Below, piece after piece: positions 33,568-45,290 of a DNA stretch of 64,000 nt. The first letter of the stretch is position 1; each line of letters opens with the position of its first letter. Source of the stretch: Kiritimatiellia bacterium (GTDB lineage Bacteria; Verrucomicrobiota; Kiritimatiellia; CAIVKH01); contig JAOSKE010000002.1 in assembly GCA_027493775.1 (NCBI GenBank), positions 1 to 64,000 on the forward strand, read 5' to 3'. The notes under the pieces were generated by a model. The model saw only the letters and a program-made list of their open reading frames with translations. It was not told the origin of the DNA and searched no databases. The position numbers were made by a program, and so were the translations under genes.

Positions 33568-36500
33568 ATGAGGGTGTGCTTTTCCAAAAAAATCTTGGCA
33601 GTTGCTGCCATCTTGGCGGTCTTTTGCACCCATACTTTTGCGGTTCAGGTGCGGATCGCCTCGTTTAACGTCTATTTCGGCGTGGATACCGGAAGCGACC
33701 GGGTCAACAACAGTCCGGATGACGACTACGCCGCAGTTCTCGCAATTATGCAAAGGGTGCAGTCGGACATTGTCTGCTTTCAAGAATTGACGCTGTCCGA
33801 CCGAGAGGCGTGGGTGGAAATGGCCGCGACGCTGGGCTACCCCTATTACGCATTCGCCTCAACGAATGGCGGAACGTTCGCCGGAAACGTGCGCCTCGGT
33901 ATTTGGAGCAAATACCCGATTCTCTCGGCAGACGAGGTGAAGGAAACGGTTGTGGATTCGAGCGCCAGAGAAATGACGCGATGGCCGCTTCACGCGGTCA
34001 TTCAGGTGCCCGGCGCGCTGAATCCATTTCACGTTTTCTCTGTACACAACAAGTCAGGAACCAAGGACAAGACCAGTCGTCTGCGCCGCGCACTAGAGAT
34101 TCGACGCACAGTCAACTACATCGCCAATTTGGTTTCACAATACCCGCTGGATACGGAATACGCGATTATGGGCGACTTCAACGACACCATTGAAGGGAGT
34201 GTCGGCGTTGGTCAAACAATTGAGTTCCCAAAATCTTATTACGATGATCGGCTCAGCGCGGGTGGACTCCCGAGCACTTACAAAGCCGGTTATGATATCC
34301 CGTGGTACACCAACGCAAATTGGTTGCTCCCCTACCGCTACTATCCGACTGATCGTTTGGGCGAAGTCGGAATGGCCGCAGTCTCCGCCGAGCATACAGG
34401 GAGTACAAATACATGGACGCACGACGCAACGAACCGCCTCGACTACATCCTCTTTAGTGAGGAAGTCCTTTTCAATCCTTACGGTGCGCCAGTCGCAGAG
34501 GTCTATGACTCACTCGGAGATGGCAACGGAGTCGGCCTACCCAAATATGGCGCTCCACTCCCCCCGAACACAAGCGGCTACGCATCGGATCACCGGATGG
34601 TATTTTCCGACTTTCATTTGATTGATGAAATAGCGGGGCTGACGCCTGTCGCGATCATCAGCGAAATCGTGGATCATCCGACAACAACAAATGGGAACTA
34701 TATCGAGATCAGCAACACCGGCAATGGCCCGCTGGACCTCGCTGGCTACAACGTGGCGATTTATTTGGATCGTTCGCGCAACCCTGCAACCAACGTCGCG
34801 TTGAGCGGCACACTCGCGCCGGGCGCCGTCTATACGCTCGCAACTTCCACGAATCGCTTTCTGCAAACCTACGGCGTCAGCGCAAATCGCCAAGTCCCGG
34901 TCATTGGAAAAATCAACGGCAATGACGCTGTCACGCTCTCGCGGAACGGGGTGCTTTCGGACATCTATGGCGTGTTGCGGGCCAACCCGGTCGGATGGGC
35001 GTACACCAACTCCACCGCTACCCGGAACATCGGCGTGAGCGATCCAACGCCAGAGTGGCGGGCGATGGAATGGACGATTACTGCGGGCACAAACTCCGCC
35101 ACGCCGGGTAGCCATCAGGCGTTGCAGGCGGCGGACCTTCATATTTCCAGCGTCAAGCTGAACCCGCTCGCCCCCACCCCCACCAACGCCTTTGCAATTG
35201 CCGCAGACATCACACCAAATCAGATCACATCCAACTTGAACATTGAGGCGCACTATCGCATCGCAGGTGGAGCATGGGCGACAAGCGCAATGACAAACAG
35301 CAGTGGCGCGACGTGGCAAACAGCCGCTCTCAACCCCGGTATTGCTGGCGGTGATAATCTGGACTATTACATTTACGCCTCCTTCAGCGGGCCGGGCGTC
35401 AACAGCCCGCGTGTTTCGCCAACAAACTCGTACACTTTCCCCGTGCTGCCCAATGCGGGTGCGCGCATCACGCCGCTCTTCAACGAAGTGCGCGCGGCAG
35501 GAAACAAATTTGTCGAACTGATCGCACCGGCTGGCACAAACCTAATCGGCTACACGATGCGACACTACAACGGCTCGCCAGCGGTGAACGGCCCGCTATG
35601 GACCTACACCTTCCGCTCGTTCACCGTGCCCAACGACGGAATCGTTGATCGCGCCGGCTCGCCACTGGGCTTCGCCGTGATCAGCGAGAACTCGAACGCC
35701 GTCGCGAACACCGATCTGGTTTTCACCAACGGCCAAACGCTCGGCGGCGGCCCGCACGCGCTGATCCTTTACGACCCATCCAGCAACATTGTGGACGCAG
35801 TCGTATGGCTCGCGAACGCGACCAACACGTTTGATACAGACATGGATGACCCCGGAACAGTTTCGCGCTCTGCAACCGATTCCAGTCCGACGCATCTGCA
35901 TGTCATTGGCGTCGTCTCAAACAACAGCAACTCGTTCCAGGCGCCTAACGTCGTACTCACAGGCGGCGCGGGCTGGCTCAATAGCCCAGCAACCTTCGGC
36001 TTGCTCAACAACGGGCAAACAAACGGCGATCTGATTGTTTCCCTTCTTGATAGCGATGGGGACGGCATACCCGACCATGAAGACAACTGTCCCGACACAT
36101 TCAATCCCGCCCAGATTGATACCGATAGCGACGGCATCGGCGACGCCTGCGATCCCGATATTGATGGCGATGGCATTCCGAATGAATTGGATAACTGCCC
36201 CTATTCCTACAATCCTCTTCAGGAAGATTTCGATGGAGATGGCGTTGGCGATGTGTGCGACCCGGATATTGACGGCGACGGAATCGAAAACGAAGAGGAC
36301 CCGGATCCCTATTCCAGCAACGCAATCCTTGTGGATTTTGAAGACGCGGCAACCAAGAGCGCATTTGCGGCGGGCTCACTGCTCCTCACCGGACGCAATT
36401 GGATGCTCAGCAACGCGCTGGTTGCTGTTCAAGGCGGAAACGCCACGGCAAGCGACCGCGCAAATAGAATGAAAGCCGCGCGCGTCCGGGCCACGGGCGA

Positions 36501-39500
36501 ATTAACACTTGAAGGCGAATTGACGAACGGAATCGGCGCGCTCTCCTTTGCCTACGCCCAATATGCTACGGAAGTCGTCGGCCTAGTCGCTCAGTACAAA
36601 AGGGACGGCAACTGGGTTACGATCTCTTCCAACTCGACGGCTGGAATATCCGATCTGACAACAAACCGCGTAGAGGTCCATGTCCCCGGCCCGGTCGGAT
36701 TCCGAATTCAGTTCACCGGCGCAAACAATGCGCGCGCCTCGCTGGATGACATCATGATCAGCTACTACGCGACACCGGACGAGGAGCCGGAGGCGCAATG
36801 CGCCCTCGTCGCGGCGATTGACGAAGACTACGACGGCGCGATTCACACCAACACATTCGTCACCTACCCCGAAAACCTGCCCTATTCGGTGAGCTACAGC
36901 CCTGACCTCCCCCGCAATGTCGGCGCATATACCGCAACCGTCACCATTCCCGACACAAATGGAACCATCGGTGGCACGTTCATCTTCTCCAACGCCGTCA
37001 TCATCGCACAGGCCACGCCCGGCGTAAGCATGACGGAGGCGCTCGCGCTCCCCTACGACGGACAGCCGCACACGAACTCATTCGTCGTCACCCCGACCGA
37101 CGCTGTGTGGAGCGTCAGCTATTCGCCCAGCAGCCCGCCCGTTGCGCCAGGCCGCTATGCCGCAATCGTCACCATCGTGGGCAACTCAAATTACCTGAGC
37201 GATGTTTTCGAATTCGACGATGCCGTCGTCATCGGCGACACCGTCCCCGACGCGCCGGTCGCCATTTGGGCGAGCGCAACAAACTCCAGCAGCTTCACCG
37301 CGTCGTGGGACGCCTCCGACAACGCGACCAGCTACCTTCTCGATGTCAGCACGAGTCCGACGTTCCAGACAGAAGCAGGCGAACCTTACGTTGTGGACTT
37401 TGAAAACGCTACAAAGGGCAGCTATGCCAGCAACAATGTCGCTCTTAACGGAATCTCGTGGAGCTTTGACGAGGTGTTAATCGGGAACTCGACTGCGGAT
37501 CGTCGCAATGGGGGCGTTCCGCTCGCGTCCGCTCGAACGAGACGGCGGGAATTCTGGCGATGATTGAGGACTTGGACACCGGTCTCAGTGCGATCTCCTT
37601 CTATCACGCCAAGTACGGGAATGACGCAGAGACGGCAGGCCGCGTGGAATACAGCACAGATAGTGGTGAGAATTGGACGACAGCCGCGGTCTTCAACGTG
37701 ACCTCCACAAATCTGACGCTCTTCAGTATTACGGGCTTGGACATCACCGGAACGGTTCGCGTGCGCATCGTCAAGACGACCGGAACATCCACACGCTACA
37801 ACATCGACGATATCACCCTCTACCCTGCCACCGCATCGGATTCCTACGTCCCTGGGTACCAACGTCGCATCGCCAGCGGGACGAGTGAGGTGGTCACCGG
37901 ACTGACCGAAGGCGTAACGTACTACTTCCGCGTTGCGGCTGTTTCGGGTAGCGGAGTGGGCGATTATTCTCCGGTCACAAACGTCACAACCCGAATGCAA
38001 GGGGCAGAACCGGATCCAGAAGCCGACTGCAGCCTGTTGGCGGCGATCAACGTCGAGTACGACGGCGCAGTGCACACGAACAACTTCGTCACGACACCCC
38101 CCGGCCTCCCTTATACGGTCAGCTACAGCCCAGCCACGCCGCAAAACGCGGGCAGCTATACAGCCACCGTGACCATTCCGACGACCAATGGCGTGACTGG
38201 AGGGACCTTTGTCTTCACCAACTCCGTCGTCATCACAAAGGCACAACCGAGCGTAGATGTATTAGCCCAGGTCAACACTGCTTATGACGGCTTTGCACAC
38301 ACCAACGCATTTGAGGTCTCACCCACCGACGCGGTATGGAGTGTCACCTACTCGCCGAGCGACCCGCCGGTTGCGGTTGGTGAGTACAACGCAACGGTCA
38401 CCGTCAGCGAGAGTGCAAATTATCTAGGAGACACCTTCGTCTTCACCAACGCGGTCGTCATCACCGAGGCCGCACCCGACGCGCCTGCCTCGATTTGGGC
38501 GAGTGCGACGAACGAGACGAGCTTCACTGCGACATGGAGTCCAGTCAGCGAGGCAACCAGTTACCTTCTGGATGTTAGCACCAGCCCGAACTTTCAAGGT
38601 GAAGGGGGCGATATCTACTTCGTGGACTTTGAGGATGGCAGCAAACAGGGCTATGCGTCCAATGATGTGGTTCTTAACGGCATCTCGTGGAGCTTTGACC
38701 AGGCGTTGATCGCAACGACGAGCAATGATTACTTCAACGGGCTCCGCTCGGCCCGAGTGCGCTCCAACACCACGGCAGGTATTTTGGCGATGAATGCCGA
38801 TACAAATATGGGGCTCAGCGCGATTTCCCTGCTCCACGCAAAATATGGAAACGACAAAGACACCAGTGGCCGAGTCGATTACAGCACAGATGGGGGCAAC
38901 AACTGGATTGAGGCCGGAACCTTCGACGTCGAATCTTCAACCCTAACCTACTACACCGTCACCAACCTCAACGTGACGGGTAATGTCCGAATTCGGATCG
39001 TCAAAACTTCGGGAACCGGCGACCGCTACAACATTGACGATATCACCCTCTACCCCGGTACTGCGTCGGACTCCTACATCCCGGGTTACGAGAGTCGCAT
39101 CGTGAGCGGAACTAGCGAGGTGGTCACTGGACTAACCGAAGGCGTCACCTACTACTTCCGCGTCACCGCTGTGTCTGGGGCTGGCGCAAGTGTTCCTTCG
39201 TCAACCGCAACCGTCACCACGCGCGAAGAAGAGGAAGGATCGCCGTTCGACGCATGGATTATTGTTCAGGGGCAAAACCCGCTGGACACAAACTTCGCGG
39301 CCGAAGCGGACTACGACGGCGACGGGATGAGCACATGGCAAGAATACATTGCGGACACCGATCCTGCCGATCCGAACAGCTTCCTACATATTACTGCAGT
39401 CTGGCAGGCTCAGGACCACAAGGTATTGCTCACCTTCCCCGCCAGTTCAGCACGTTTCTACCAACTCGAATACACCACCAATCTCCTCGCCCCATGGAGT

Positions 39501-39596
39501 ACCACCAACCTTGGTTTGGGCACGCCGGGAATGATCCTCACGAACGACGCCGATGAAATTTGGTTTGGTGGCATCCGGGCGCGACTCGGACCATAA
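33568..39596 (+). CDS. Giant secreted endonuclease/exonuclease/phosphatase-fold protein with lamin-tail, TSP3, MBG and Fn3 repeats (frameshift near 37512)
   Basis: About 2009 residues after repair. Signal peptide, then an EEP-fold nuclease/phosphatase domain with IASFNVYFG, FQELTLSDREAW, MGDFNDTIEG, NRLDYILF and SDHRMVF (metal and catalytic residues intact). A lamin-tail domain follows (VAIISEIVDHPTTTNGNYIE), then a second lamin-tail-like region, DSDGDGIPDHEDNCPDTFNP-type TSP3 repeats, and two copies of an MBG-MBG-Fn3-jelly-roll block. The C-terminus has DYDGDGMSTWQEYIADTDP and a beta module. The first frame ends at 37563; adding one G to the G5 run (37510-37514) gives RSARVRSNETAGILAM, matching the second block. 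Probably an extracellular DNase or phosphodiesterase. Confidence 0.85.
36781..39240 (+). repeat. In-gene tandem duplication, two blocks of about 1.23 kb
   Basis: Block 1 starts near 36781 and block 2 near 38012. Both carry in the same order YDGAxHTNxFVT, PYxVSYSP, TATVTIPxTNG, a second MBG-like unit (TDAVWSVxYSP), IWASATN (Fn3), SYLLDVSTSP, VDFE...GISWSFD, GLSAIS..HAKYGND and RYNIDDITLYP. This similarity is the evidence for the frameshift in block 1. Confidence 0.8.
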
Positions 39597-40503
39597 CCCC
39601 GCGCCCGCCGTCGCCGAAGACTATGGCGGGATGGGCGCGACAGATCAGAATCTAATCGTCCGATCCGGCTGTTCTCTTCTGTAGCCGCGGGCGCTGACTG
39701 CGGCGTGAGATGCATTTAAGACCGCCCTCAACGCGGGCGGCTACAGAGATCGCGGCAAACTGAATGTTCTCAACGTTGTAGCCGCGCCCGCCGTCGCCAG
39801 AGGCTATGGCGTGACGGGCGCGACAGATCAGAATCTGATCGTCCGATCCGGCTGTTTGCCCTGTAGCCGCGGGCGCTGACCGCGGGAGGGTTGTGGATTT
39901 CACAACCGGAGGAAAAGAATAGGCCGATTTGGAACATCTCAATTAATCATGAACATTTCGGCCGGCTCGGCGATCCGGCCCTACCCCAAACAGCAAACTG
40001 TTAGGTTGTTCACGATTTCGTTGCGGTTGGTAGGGCAAGCCGAGCGCGGCGAACGTGGATGAAAAGATTTTTAACCACGGAAGGACGCGGAAGGACACAG
40101 AAGGCAAGCCGTCGTGTGGCTCACGATTTCACTGTAGTGGGTAGGGCGTGACCGCCGGGCGCGCCGCAGGGGTTGTGGGGCTAACGACCGAAGGCAAATA
40201 ATAAGTCGATTTGGAACGGCGAGGTTAATCGTGAACGTGCCGGCCGGCCCAGCGGTCGAGCCCTACCACAAACACGAACTGGATGGCGATTTCGGTGTAA
40301 AATTTTGGCCCGAGCGCTTAACTGCAAGAGGTTCGGCAAAACGAGAAGAGGGAAGGCGCGCGTTTGATCCACCTGTCGTCCGTACAGGGCTTGCTCTTGG
40401 ATTGGCGATCCCCCTCGATAAACAATAAAGGGGGACAGACGTGTCGAAGAGGGCGACGCGCATTCTGCTGGCCGACGAGGGCGGCCCTGCGGGCGATCTG
40501 AGG
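39597..40503. repeat. Non-coding region with two kinds of intergenic repeats
   Basis: No credible gene in about 900 bases. Repeat A, about 95 bases, occurs at about 39599-39692 and 39783-39879 (both with cgcccgccgtcgcc, gggcgcgacagatcagaatc, gatcgtccgatccggctgtt/tgtagccgcgggcgctga). Repeat B, about 68 bases, occurs at about 39917-39985 and 40197-40265 (both with gtcgatttggaac or gccgatttggaac, then cggccggc and ccctac). A ccacggaaggacgcggaagg tract lies near 40075. GCGGGCGGCTACAG at about 39736-39749 recurs near 44358. Confidence 0.75.
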
Positions 40504-42169
40504 TTAAAGCAGCATCAGCACCAATGCTTGCGCCGTTAGAATACGCAGGAACATGGTCATGGCATAGACGCTCGCATAGGTAATTGCGGGGGCGTCGGAA
40601 GCCGCGATCTGATTGGCAAACCCCAGCGCGGGTGGATCGGTCATGCTGCCCGCAAGCAATCCGCATAACGCCATGTAATTCATTTTATACACGATGCGCG
40701 CGAATAGCCCGACGGCAAGAAGTGGCACCACCGTGATGATGGCTGCGAGCGCCATCCAATAAAGGCCATCGCCTGCAACCAGTGTTTCAACAAAACGCCC
40801 GCCGGACTTCAAGCCGACGCATGCGAGAAATAGCGTGATGCCTATTTCGCGCAACACCAAATTGGCGCTCAACGGCAGATACCAGGTCACCGGCCCGACG
40901 CGTCCCAGGCGACTCAATAGAATTGAAACGAGTAGCGGTCCGCCCGCCAATCCGAGTTTAACCGGAGCGGGGACACCGGGAATTTTGAACGGAATACTGC
41001 CGAGTAAAACACCGAGAATAATCCCGATAAACACGGGCAAAATATTCCGGATAGTCCAACTTCTTAATTGAATCGCCCAACTCAATGGACACCTTTTTGA
41101 GTGCAGATTCTTCGCCAACCACTTTAATACGATCGCCAAAGCACAGCTCTAGGTCGGCATTGACAATCAGCTCTGTTCCCGCGCGGTTCACGCGCGTAAT
41201 AGCAACGCCGAAACGGCGCATCAAATTTAGCTCGCCGATGCTCTTCCCCACCGCTTCTGTCTGGGTAATTAGGACGCTGCGCGAAGTGAACATGCTGGGA
41301 ATGGCGCGAACATCCACTTTGCTGACATCGCCCAACACGACTGCAAGTTTTTCAGCATTTTCGGGAGTGCACACAACGTGCAATACGTCGCCGACCTGCA
41401 ACACAGTCTCTGCATGTGGAATCTCGACTCGCTCGTTGCGGAGCAGGCGCGAGATCACGTAGTCCGCCTGCACAATCGTCGCCAACTTGCGCACTTGGAT
41501 GCCCTCCATCCGCGCGTTGGTGATCTCGATATTGAAATTCTGCGGCTCTTGGATATTGCCGCGTTGCGCACGCTCAAAGCGATTGGCTTCGCGCTCCGGT
41601 TTTATCCGGAAAACAGTCCGAATAAATATCATTACAAGAATGACGCCGATCACGCCAAACGGATAGCCCACGGCATACGCCATGCCGGGCAATGCCATCG
41701 TGGATGGATCAACCATTCGCTCCTGCAACGCCTGCTGCGCCGCACCGAGGCCGGGGGTGTTGGTGACCGCGCCGGAGAGCAAGCCGACGACCACGGGCAC
41801 CGGGATTTTTAGAAGGAGATGAAACGCCACAGCAATTCCGACGCCACCGAGAACGATTATCGCCGCAAGCGTGTTCAGGCGCAGGCCTTGGCGGCGAAAG
41901 GAGGAAAAGAAGCTCGGCCCGACCTGCATCCCGATCGTGTATACAAACAACACCAAGCCGAATTCCCGGCAGAATTCGAGCACTTCTTCATTGATGACTA
42001 GGTTGAAATGGCCGAATAGCAGACCGGAGAACAGCACACCGGCGATGCCGAGGCTGATCCCGAAGACTTTAACGTGGCCAAGCGAAACGCCCAGCGCGAT
42101 GACTAGGCTTAAAATAATGACCGCATTCGCAACCGAACCATCCGTGAACAGTTGTAAAAACCAATCCAT
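40504..42169 (-). CDS. AspT/YidE-family transporter with two TrkA-C domains (frameshift near 41047)
   Basis: About 554 residues after repair. N-terminal membrane helices (about 10-170) include the family repeat [20 protein letters not shown]. Two soluble RCK/TrkA-C domains lie in the middle ([37 protein letters not shown]). The C-terminal helices include [20 protein letters not shown] and [18 protein letters not shown]. The frames join when one G of TATCCGGAAT (minus strand, 41047-41048) is dropped, giving [13 protein letters not shown]. Members include aspartate:alanine antiporters; the substrate here is unknown. Confidence 0.85.
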
Positions 42170-42262
42170 ATTCGTTCTTTCTTCTAAAGTTGCGATTTGT
42201 TGTATGCTATGACTCTCAAAGGCGCAAGCTGGAGTGGGTCAGGAATTCCCCGATTTAATTAT

Positions 42263-43447
42263 ATGCGAACATTATCACAACCGAACGATCTCATCATCAC
42301 CTGCGGACGCGGCGCGGCGCCGATGCTGGCGTCAGAATTGAAACAACTGGGCTACACCCCGCGCGTGGTCGAAGACACCGCCTGGGCCGTCATCGGTTCA
42401 CTAGGCGACGCATTGCGCCTGAACCTCTGGCTGCGCTCTGCACAGCGAGTGCTGATGCCGCTCCACACCTTCCGCGCGCGCAACGCGGACGAGTTATACA
42501 AGGGACTTGTGGCTCAACCGTGGGAGGACCTTCTTCGGCCCGATGGCTATTTTTCCATTACTACAGGCGTGGACATGCCGGGTATTCGCGACCCGCGCTT
42601 TGCCGCGCTTCGCACCAAAGACGCAATCGCAGACCGAATGACCAAGATGTGCGGTCAACGCCCCGACTCCGGTGGGGACCGCAACCAAACGGTTTTTCAC
42701 CTCCATTGGCGCAATGACGAGGCGACCATCTGCCTCGACACCTCTGGCGAACCACTTTCGCGCCGTGGCTACCGCATTCAAACCGGCGCGGCGCCGATGC
42801 AGGAGGGCCTCGCGGCCGCGTGTATCCTCGCGTCCCCCTGGCGTGGCGAATCGGCTTTCGTCAATCCGATGTGTGGCAGCGGAACGCTTGCGATCGAGGC
42901 AGCGCTGATCGCGCGCAACCGTGCGCCGGGACTCCTGCGGCACAACTTCGGCTTTATGCACGTGAAGGGATATCGCGAGGAGGATTGGAAAAAACTGAAA
43001 CGCGACGCACAGGCCGGCGAATACGAGCACTGCAAGTCCGCGATCATCGCAACAGACATCAGTCCTCGGGCGCTCGGCGCAGCAAAAGCCAACGCAGAGC
43101 GCGCACACGTGGCGGAGGACATCACCTTCAAGGTTTGTGATTTTGCGGAGACACCCTTGCCCCCGCCGCCCGGCGTAATTTATTTCAATCCGGAATACGG
43201 CGAACGCCTCGGCGATCCGGAAAATTTGGAACCGACCTACCGTCGCATCGGCGATTTTCTAAAACAGAAGTGCACCGGCTATTTTGGCTATGTTTTTACC
43301 GCCAACCTCCCGCTTTCAAAACGCATTGGATTGCACAACAAGCGGCGGATCATCCTCTACAACGCGAACCTAGAGGGGCGGCTGCTCGAATTTGAACTCT
43401 ACACCGGCACACGCGATCCCGGCCCACTCGGAGCAGTAGAGCAGTGA
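42263..43447 (+). CDS. rlmL: RlmL-like 23S rRNA (guanine-N2) methyltransferase with THUMP domain
   Basis: About 394 residues from ATG 42263 (an in-frame ATG at 42197 would add 22 residues; neither has a strong ribosome-binding site). N-terminal ferredoxin-like/THUMP region (TCGRGAAPMLASELKQLGY to about residue 150), then a class I SAM-methyltransferase with motif I FVNPMCGSGTLAIEAALIAR and motif IV FNPEYGERLG, where most relatives have NPPYGER. The RlmK half of the E. coli fusion is absent. The stop overlaps the GTG of the next gene (GTGA). Confidence 0.82.
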   Translation: MRTLSQPNDLIITCGRGAAPMLASELKQLGYTPRVVEDTAWAVIGSLGDALRLNLWLRSAQRVLMPLHTFRARNADELYKGLVAQPWEDLLRPDGYFSITTGVDMPGIRDPRFAALRTKDAIADRMTKMCGQRPDSGGDRNQTVFHLHWRNDEATICLDTSGEPLSRRGYRIQTGAAPMQEGLAAACILASPWRGESAFVNPMCGSGTLAIEAALIARNRAPGLLRHNFGFMHVKGYREEDWKKLKRDAQAGEYEHCKSAIIATDISPRALGAAKANAERAHVAEDITFKVCDFAETPLPPPPGVIYFNPEYGERLGDPENLEPTYRRIGDFLKQKCTGYFGYVFTANLPLSKRIGLHNKRRIILYNANLEGRLLEFELYTGTRDPGPLGAVEQ

Positions 43448-44332
43448 ATCGCGCTCAAAGAATTATGGCGCTTGCCGTCGCTCTCCTTTTTTGTTCCGGC
43501 GTCGCATTTGCCCAGAAAACGCACACCGTGAAGGCGGGGGAAAACCTTGATCGCATCGCCAAGCAATACGGCGTTCGATTAAGCGCACTGATCGCAGCCA
43601 ATGATTTGGATCGTCCGGATCTGCTGAAGCCGGGTCAGACGTTGAAAATTCCCAAACCGGGCGCAACGGATCAGAAACGCTACACCGTAGTTGAGGGAGA
43701 CTCGCTCGGCTACCATCGCGCGCGATTTTAATGTAAGCCCCGCTTCCATTGCATCCCTCAACAAACTCAGTGATCCGAACAAGCTGCGTATCGGCCAAAT
43801 CCTAGAAATCCCCGGCGCGACGCCGCCCCCGACAACGCCACAACATCCATTGCCCGCCGCACTAAAAACCTCTCTAGATAAAACGCCTGTTCGCGCGGGC
43901 CGATGGAAATACATCGTCATTCATCACAGCGCGACAGACCGAGGAAGCGCACAGGGGATGGATCATTACCATCGCTACAAGCGCCACATGGAGAATGGGC
44001 TCGCGTATCACTTCGTTATCGGAAATGGGAAAGGCATGCCGGACGGCCAAATAGCGGTCGGCCAGCGTTGGCGCAGTCAGCTCAACGGCGGCCATCTCCG
44101 CAGCGAGGCGCAAAACCGAGTGGCTATCGGCATCTGTCTCGTCGGCAACTACAACGAGACCACCCCCACCCCCGCCCAAATGCGCAGTCTGTCCGCGCTA
44201 ACGACCTATTTGATGCAGCGCACCCGCATCAACGCCACCGGCGTCCGCCTGCATCGTCAAATTAACACCCGCCCCACCGAATGCCCCGGTAAAAAATTTC
44301 CAGCAAAAGCATTCATGCAAACCCTCCCGTAG
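43444..44332 (+). CDS. Secreted N-acetylmuramoyl-L-alanine amidase with two LysM domains (frameshift near 43708)
   Basis: About 295 residues after repair. It starts with GTG overlapping the rlmL stop. Signal peptide (AQRIMALAVALLFCSGVAFA), LysM 1 (HTVKAGENLDRIAKQYGV to LKPGQTLKIP), LysM 2 (YTVVEGDSLATIARDFNVSP to RIGQILEIPG, needing one G removed at 43708-43709), then an Amidase_2/PGRP domain with zinc ligands in IVIHHSATDRG, the second His in GVRLHRQIN and Cys in TECPGKKFPA. It would cleave peptidoglycan cross-stems in the periplasm and bind glycan via LysM. Confidence 0.88.
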
Positions 44333-44339
44333 CTGGCAA

Positions 44340-44378
44340 CCCAACGCCGCCCTCGACGCGGGCGGCTACAGCACGGGA
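44340..44378. repeat. Single copy of the dispersed intergenic GCGGGCGGCTACAG repeat
   Basis: caacgccgccctcgacgcgg then gcggctacagcacgg resembles 39720-39750 (accgccctcaacgcgggcgg then ctacagag). It lies between the amidase gene and the convergent trmJ-like gene. Confidence 0.5.
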
Positions 44379-44433
44379 AACCGGGACGAAGGCGCTGCGG
44401 CTCTAATGGAAAGCGCCATCGGACGTCGCGCAC

Positions 44434-45165
44434 TCAGCCCTCTTTCTCTCCTCCGCCCTTTCCCGCCCACGAGGCTTGACGGGCGAGGCCCATCAAAATT
44501 TTCACATCTGCTTCGCTCAAATAACCGCGCCCAAAAATTCGACGGAAGCCCATCATCATGTGGTCGAGCTTCACTTCGTCGCAGAACTTAATATCCAACA
44601 ACATCTCGCGCCACATCGTGAACAATCGCTCGCGCATGGCAATTGAAGCTTCGGGATGAAATTCCTGCGGCGGCGCATACTGTTGTGAGGCGACATACAA
44701 CTCGTAGCAACACACCATCACCGCCTGCGCGAGATTCAACGAGGAATACGCATCCGTGCTCGGAATCGTCACCAGATGCGTCGCAACTTGCATTTCCTCG
44801 TTCGACAACCCGTGATTCTCCGGCCCGAACACCAACGCCACTTTATTCGTCTGCGCAGATTCCAACAAACGCGGCGCGATCTCGCGCGGAGTCTTGGTGT
44901 GGCTCCGATACAACCCCTTCAATCCTGTCGTTGCAGCGACAATTGCGCAATCGGCCACCGCTTCCTCCACCGAATCAACCTGGCGTCGGTTTTCCAGAAT
45001 GTCATCCGCATGAAGCGCGTACTTCTGCGCCTCGTAAAAGTCCAAATCCGGATTCGGACTCACCATCACCAACTCGGAAAGCCCCATATTTTTCATCGCG
45101 CGACAAATCGCGCCGAGATTTCCCCCGTACATCTGCCGCACCAGCACTACGCGTATATTCGCCAT
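44434..45165 (-). CDS. TrmH/SpoU-family RNA methyltransferase, TrmJ-like
   Basis: About 243 residues from the ATG at 45165, which gives the family start MANIRVVLVRQMYGGNLGAI; a longer open frame to 45261 is less likely. SPOUT knot motifs: NLGAICRAMKNMGLSELVMV, KVALVFGPENHGLSNEEM and IPSTDAYSSLNLAQAVMVCC. The C-terminal helical tail resembles TrmJ, which 2'-O-methylates tRNA position 32; LasT-like proteins are the alternative. It is divergent from glyS (125 bases between starts). Confidence 0.88.
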   Translation of the reverse strand: MANIRVVLVRQMYGGNLGAICRAMKNMGLSELVMVSPNPDLDFYEAQKYALHADDILENRRQVDSVEEAVADCAIVAATTGLKGLYRSHTKTPREIAPRLLESAQTNKVALVFGPENHGLSNEEMQVATHLVTIPSTDAYSSLNLAQAVMVCCYELYVASQQYAPPQEFHPEASIAMRERLFTMWREMLLDIKFCDEVKLDHMMMGFRRIFGRGYLSEADVKILMGLARQASWAGKGGGEKEG

Positions 45166-45290
45166 CGGATTCACAGGGCGATAAAACCACGAAACAGGCA
45201 AAACTTCCATCCTTGGCGTCGGTCGCGCGTAAAAATCTAGACTTACTCTCACTTGACGCACTGCGCGAGGTGTCTCATTCTGCGCCGCTT

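Noticed and set aside
33331..33783. 150-codon upstream extension of the esterase frame
   Set aside because: It overlaps the start of the divergent nuclease gene; the signal peptide and AGGAG site fix the start at 33330.
44643..45290. 216-codon N-terminal extension of the glyS frame
   Set aside because: It is antisense to the trmJ-like gene and unlike any synthetase domain; the family start is at 45291.
45262..45290. T-box leader for glyS
   Set aside because: The region before the glyS start is short and contains the 5' part of the divergent trmJ-like gene; no specifier loop or TGGN-type T-box sequence is visible.
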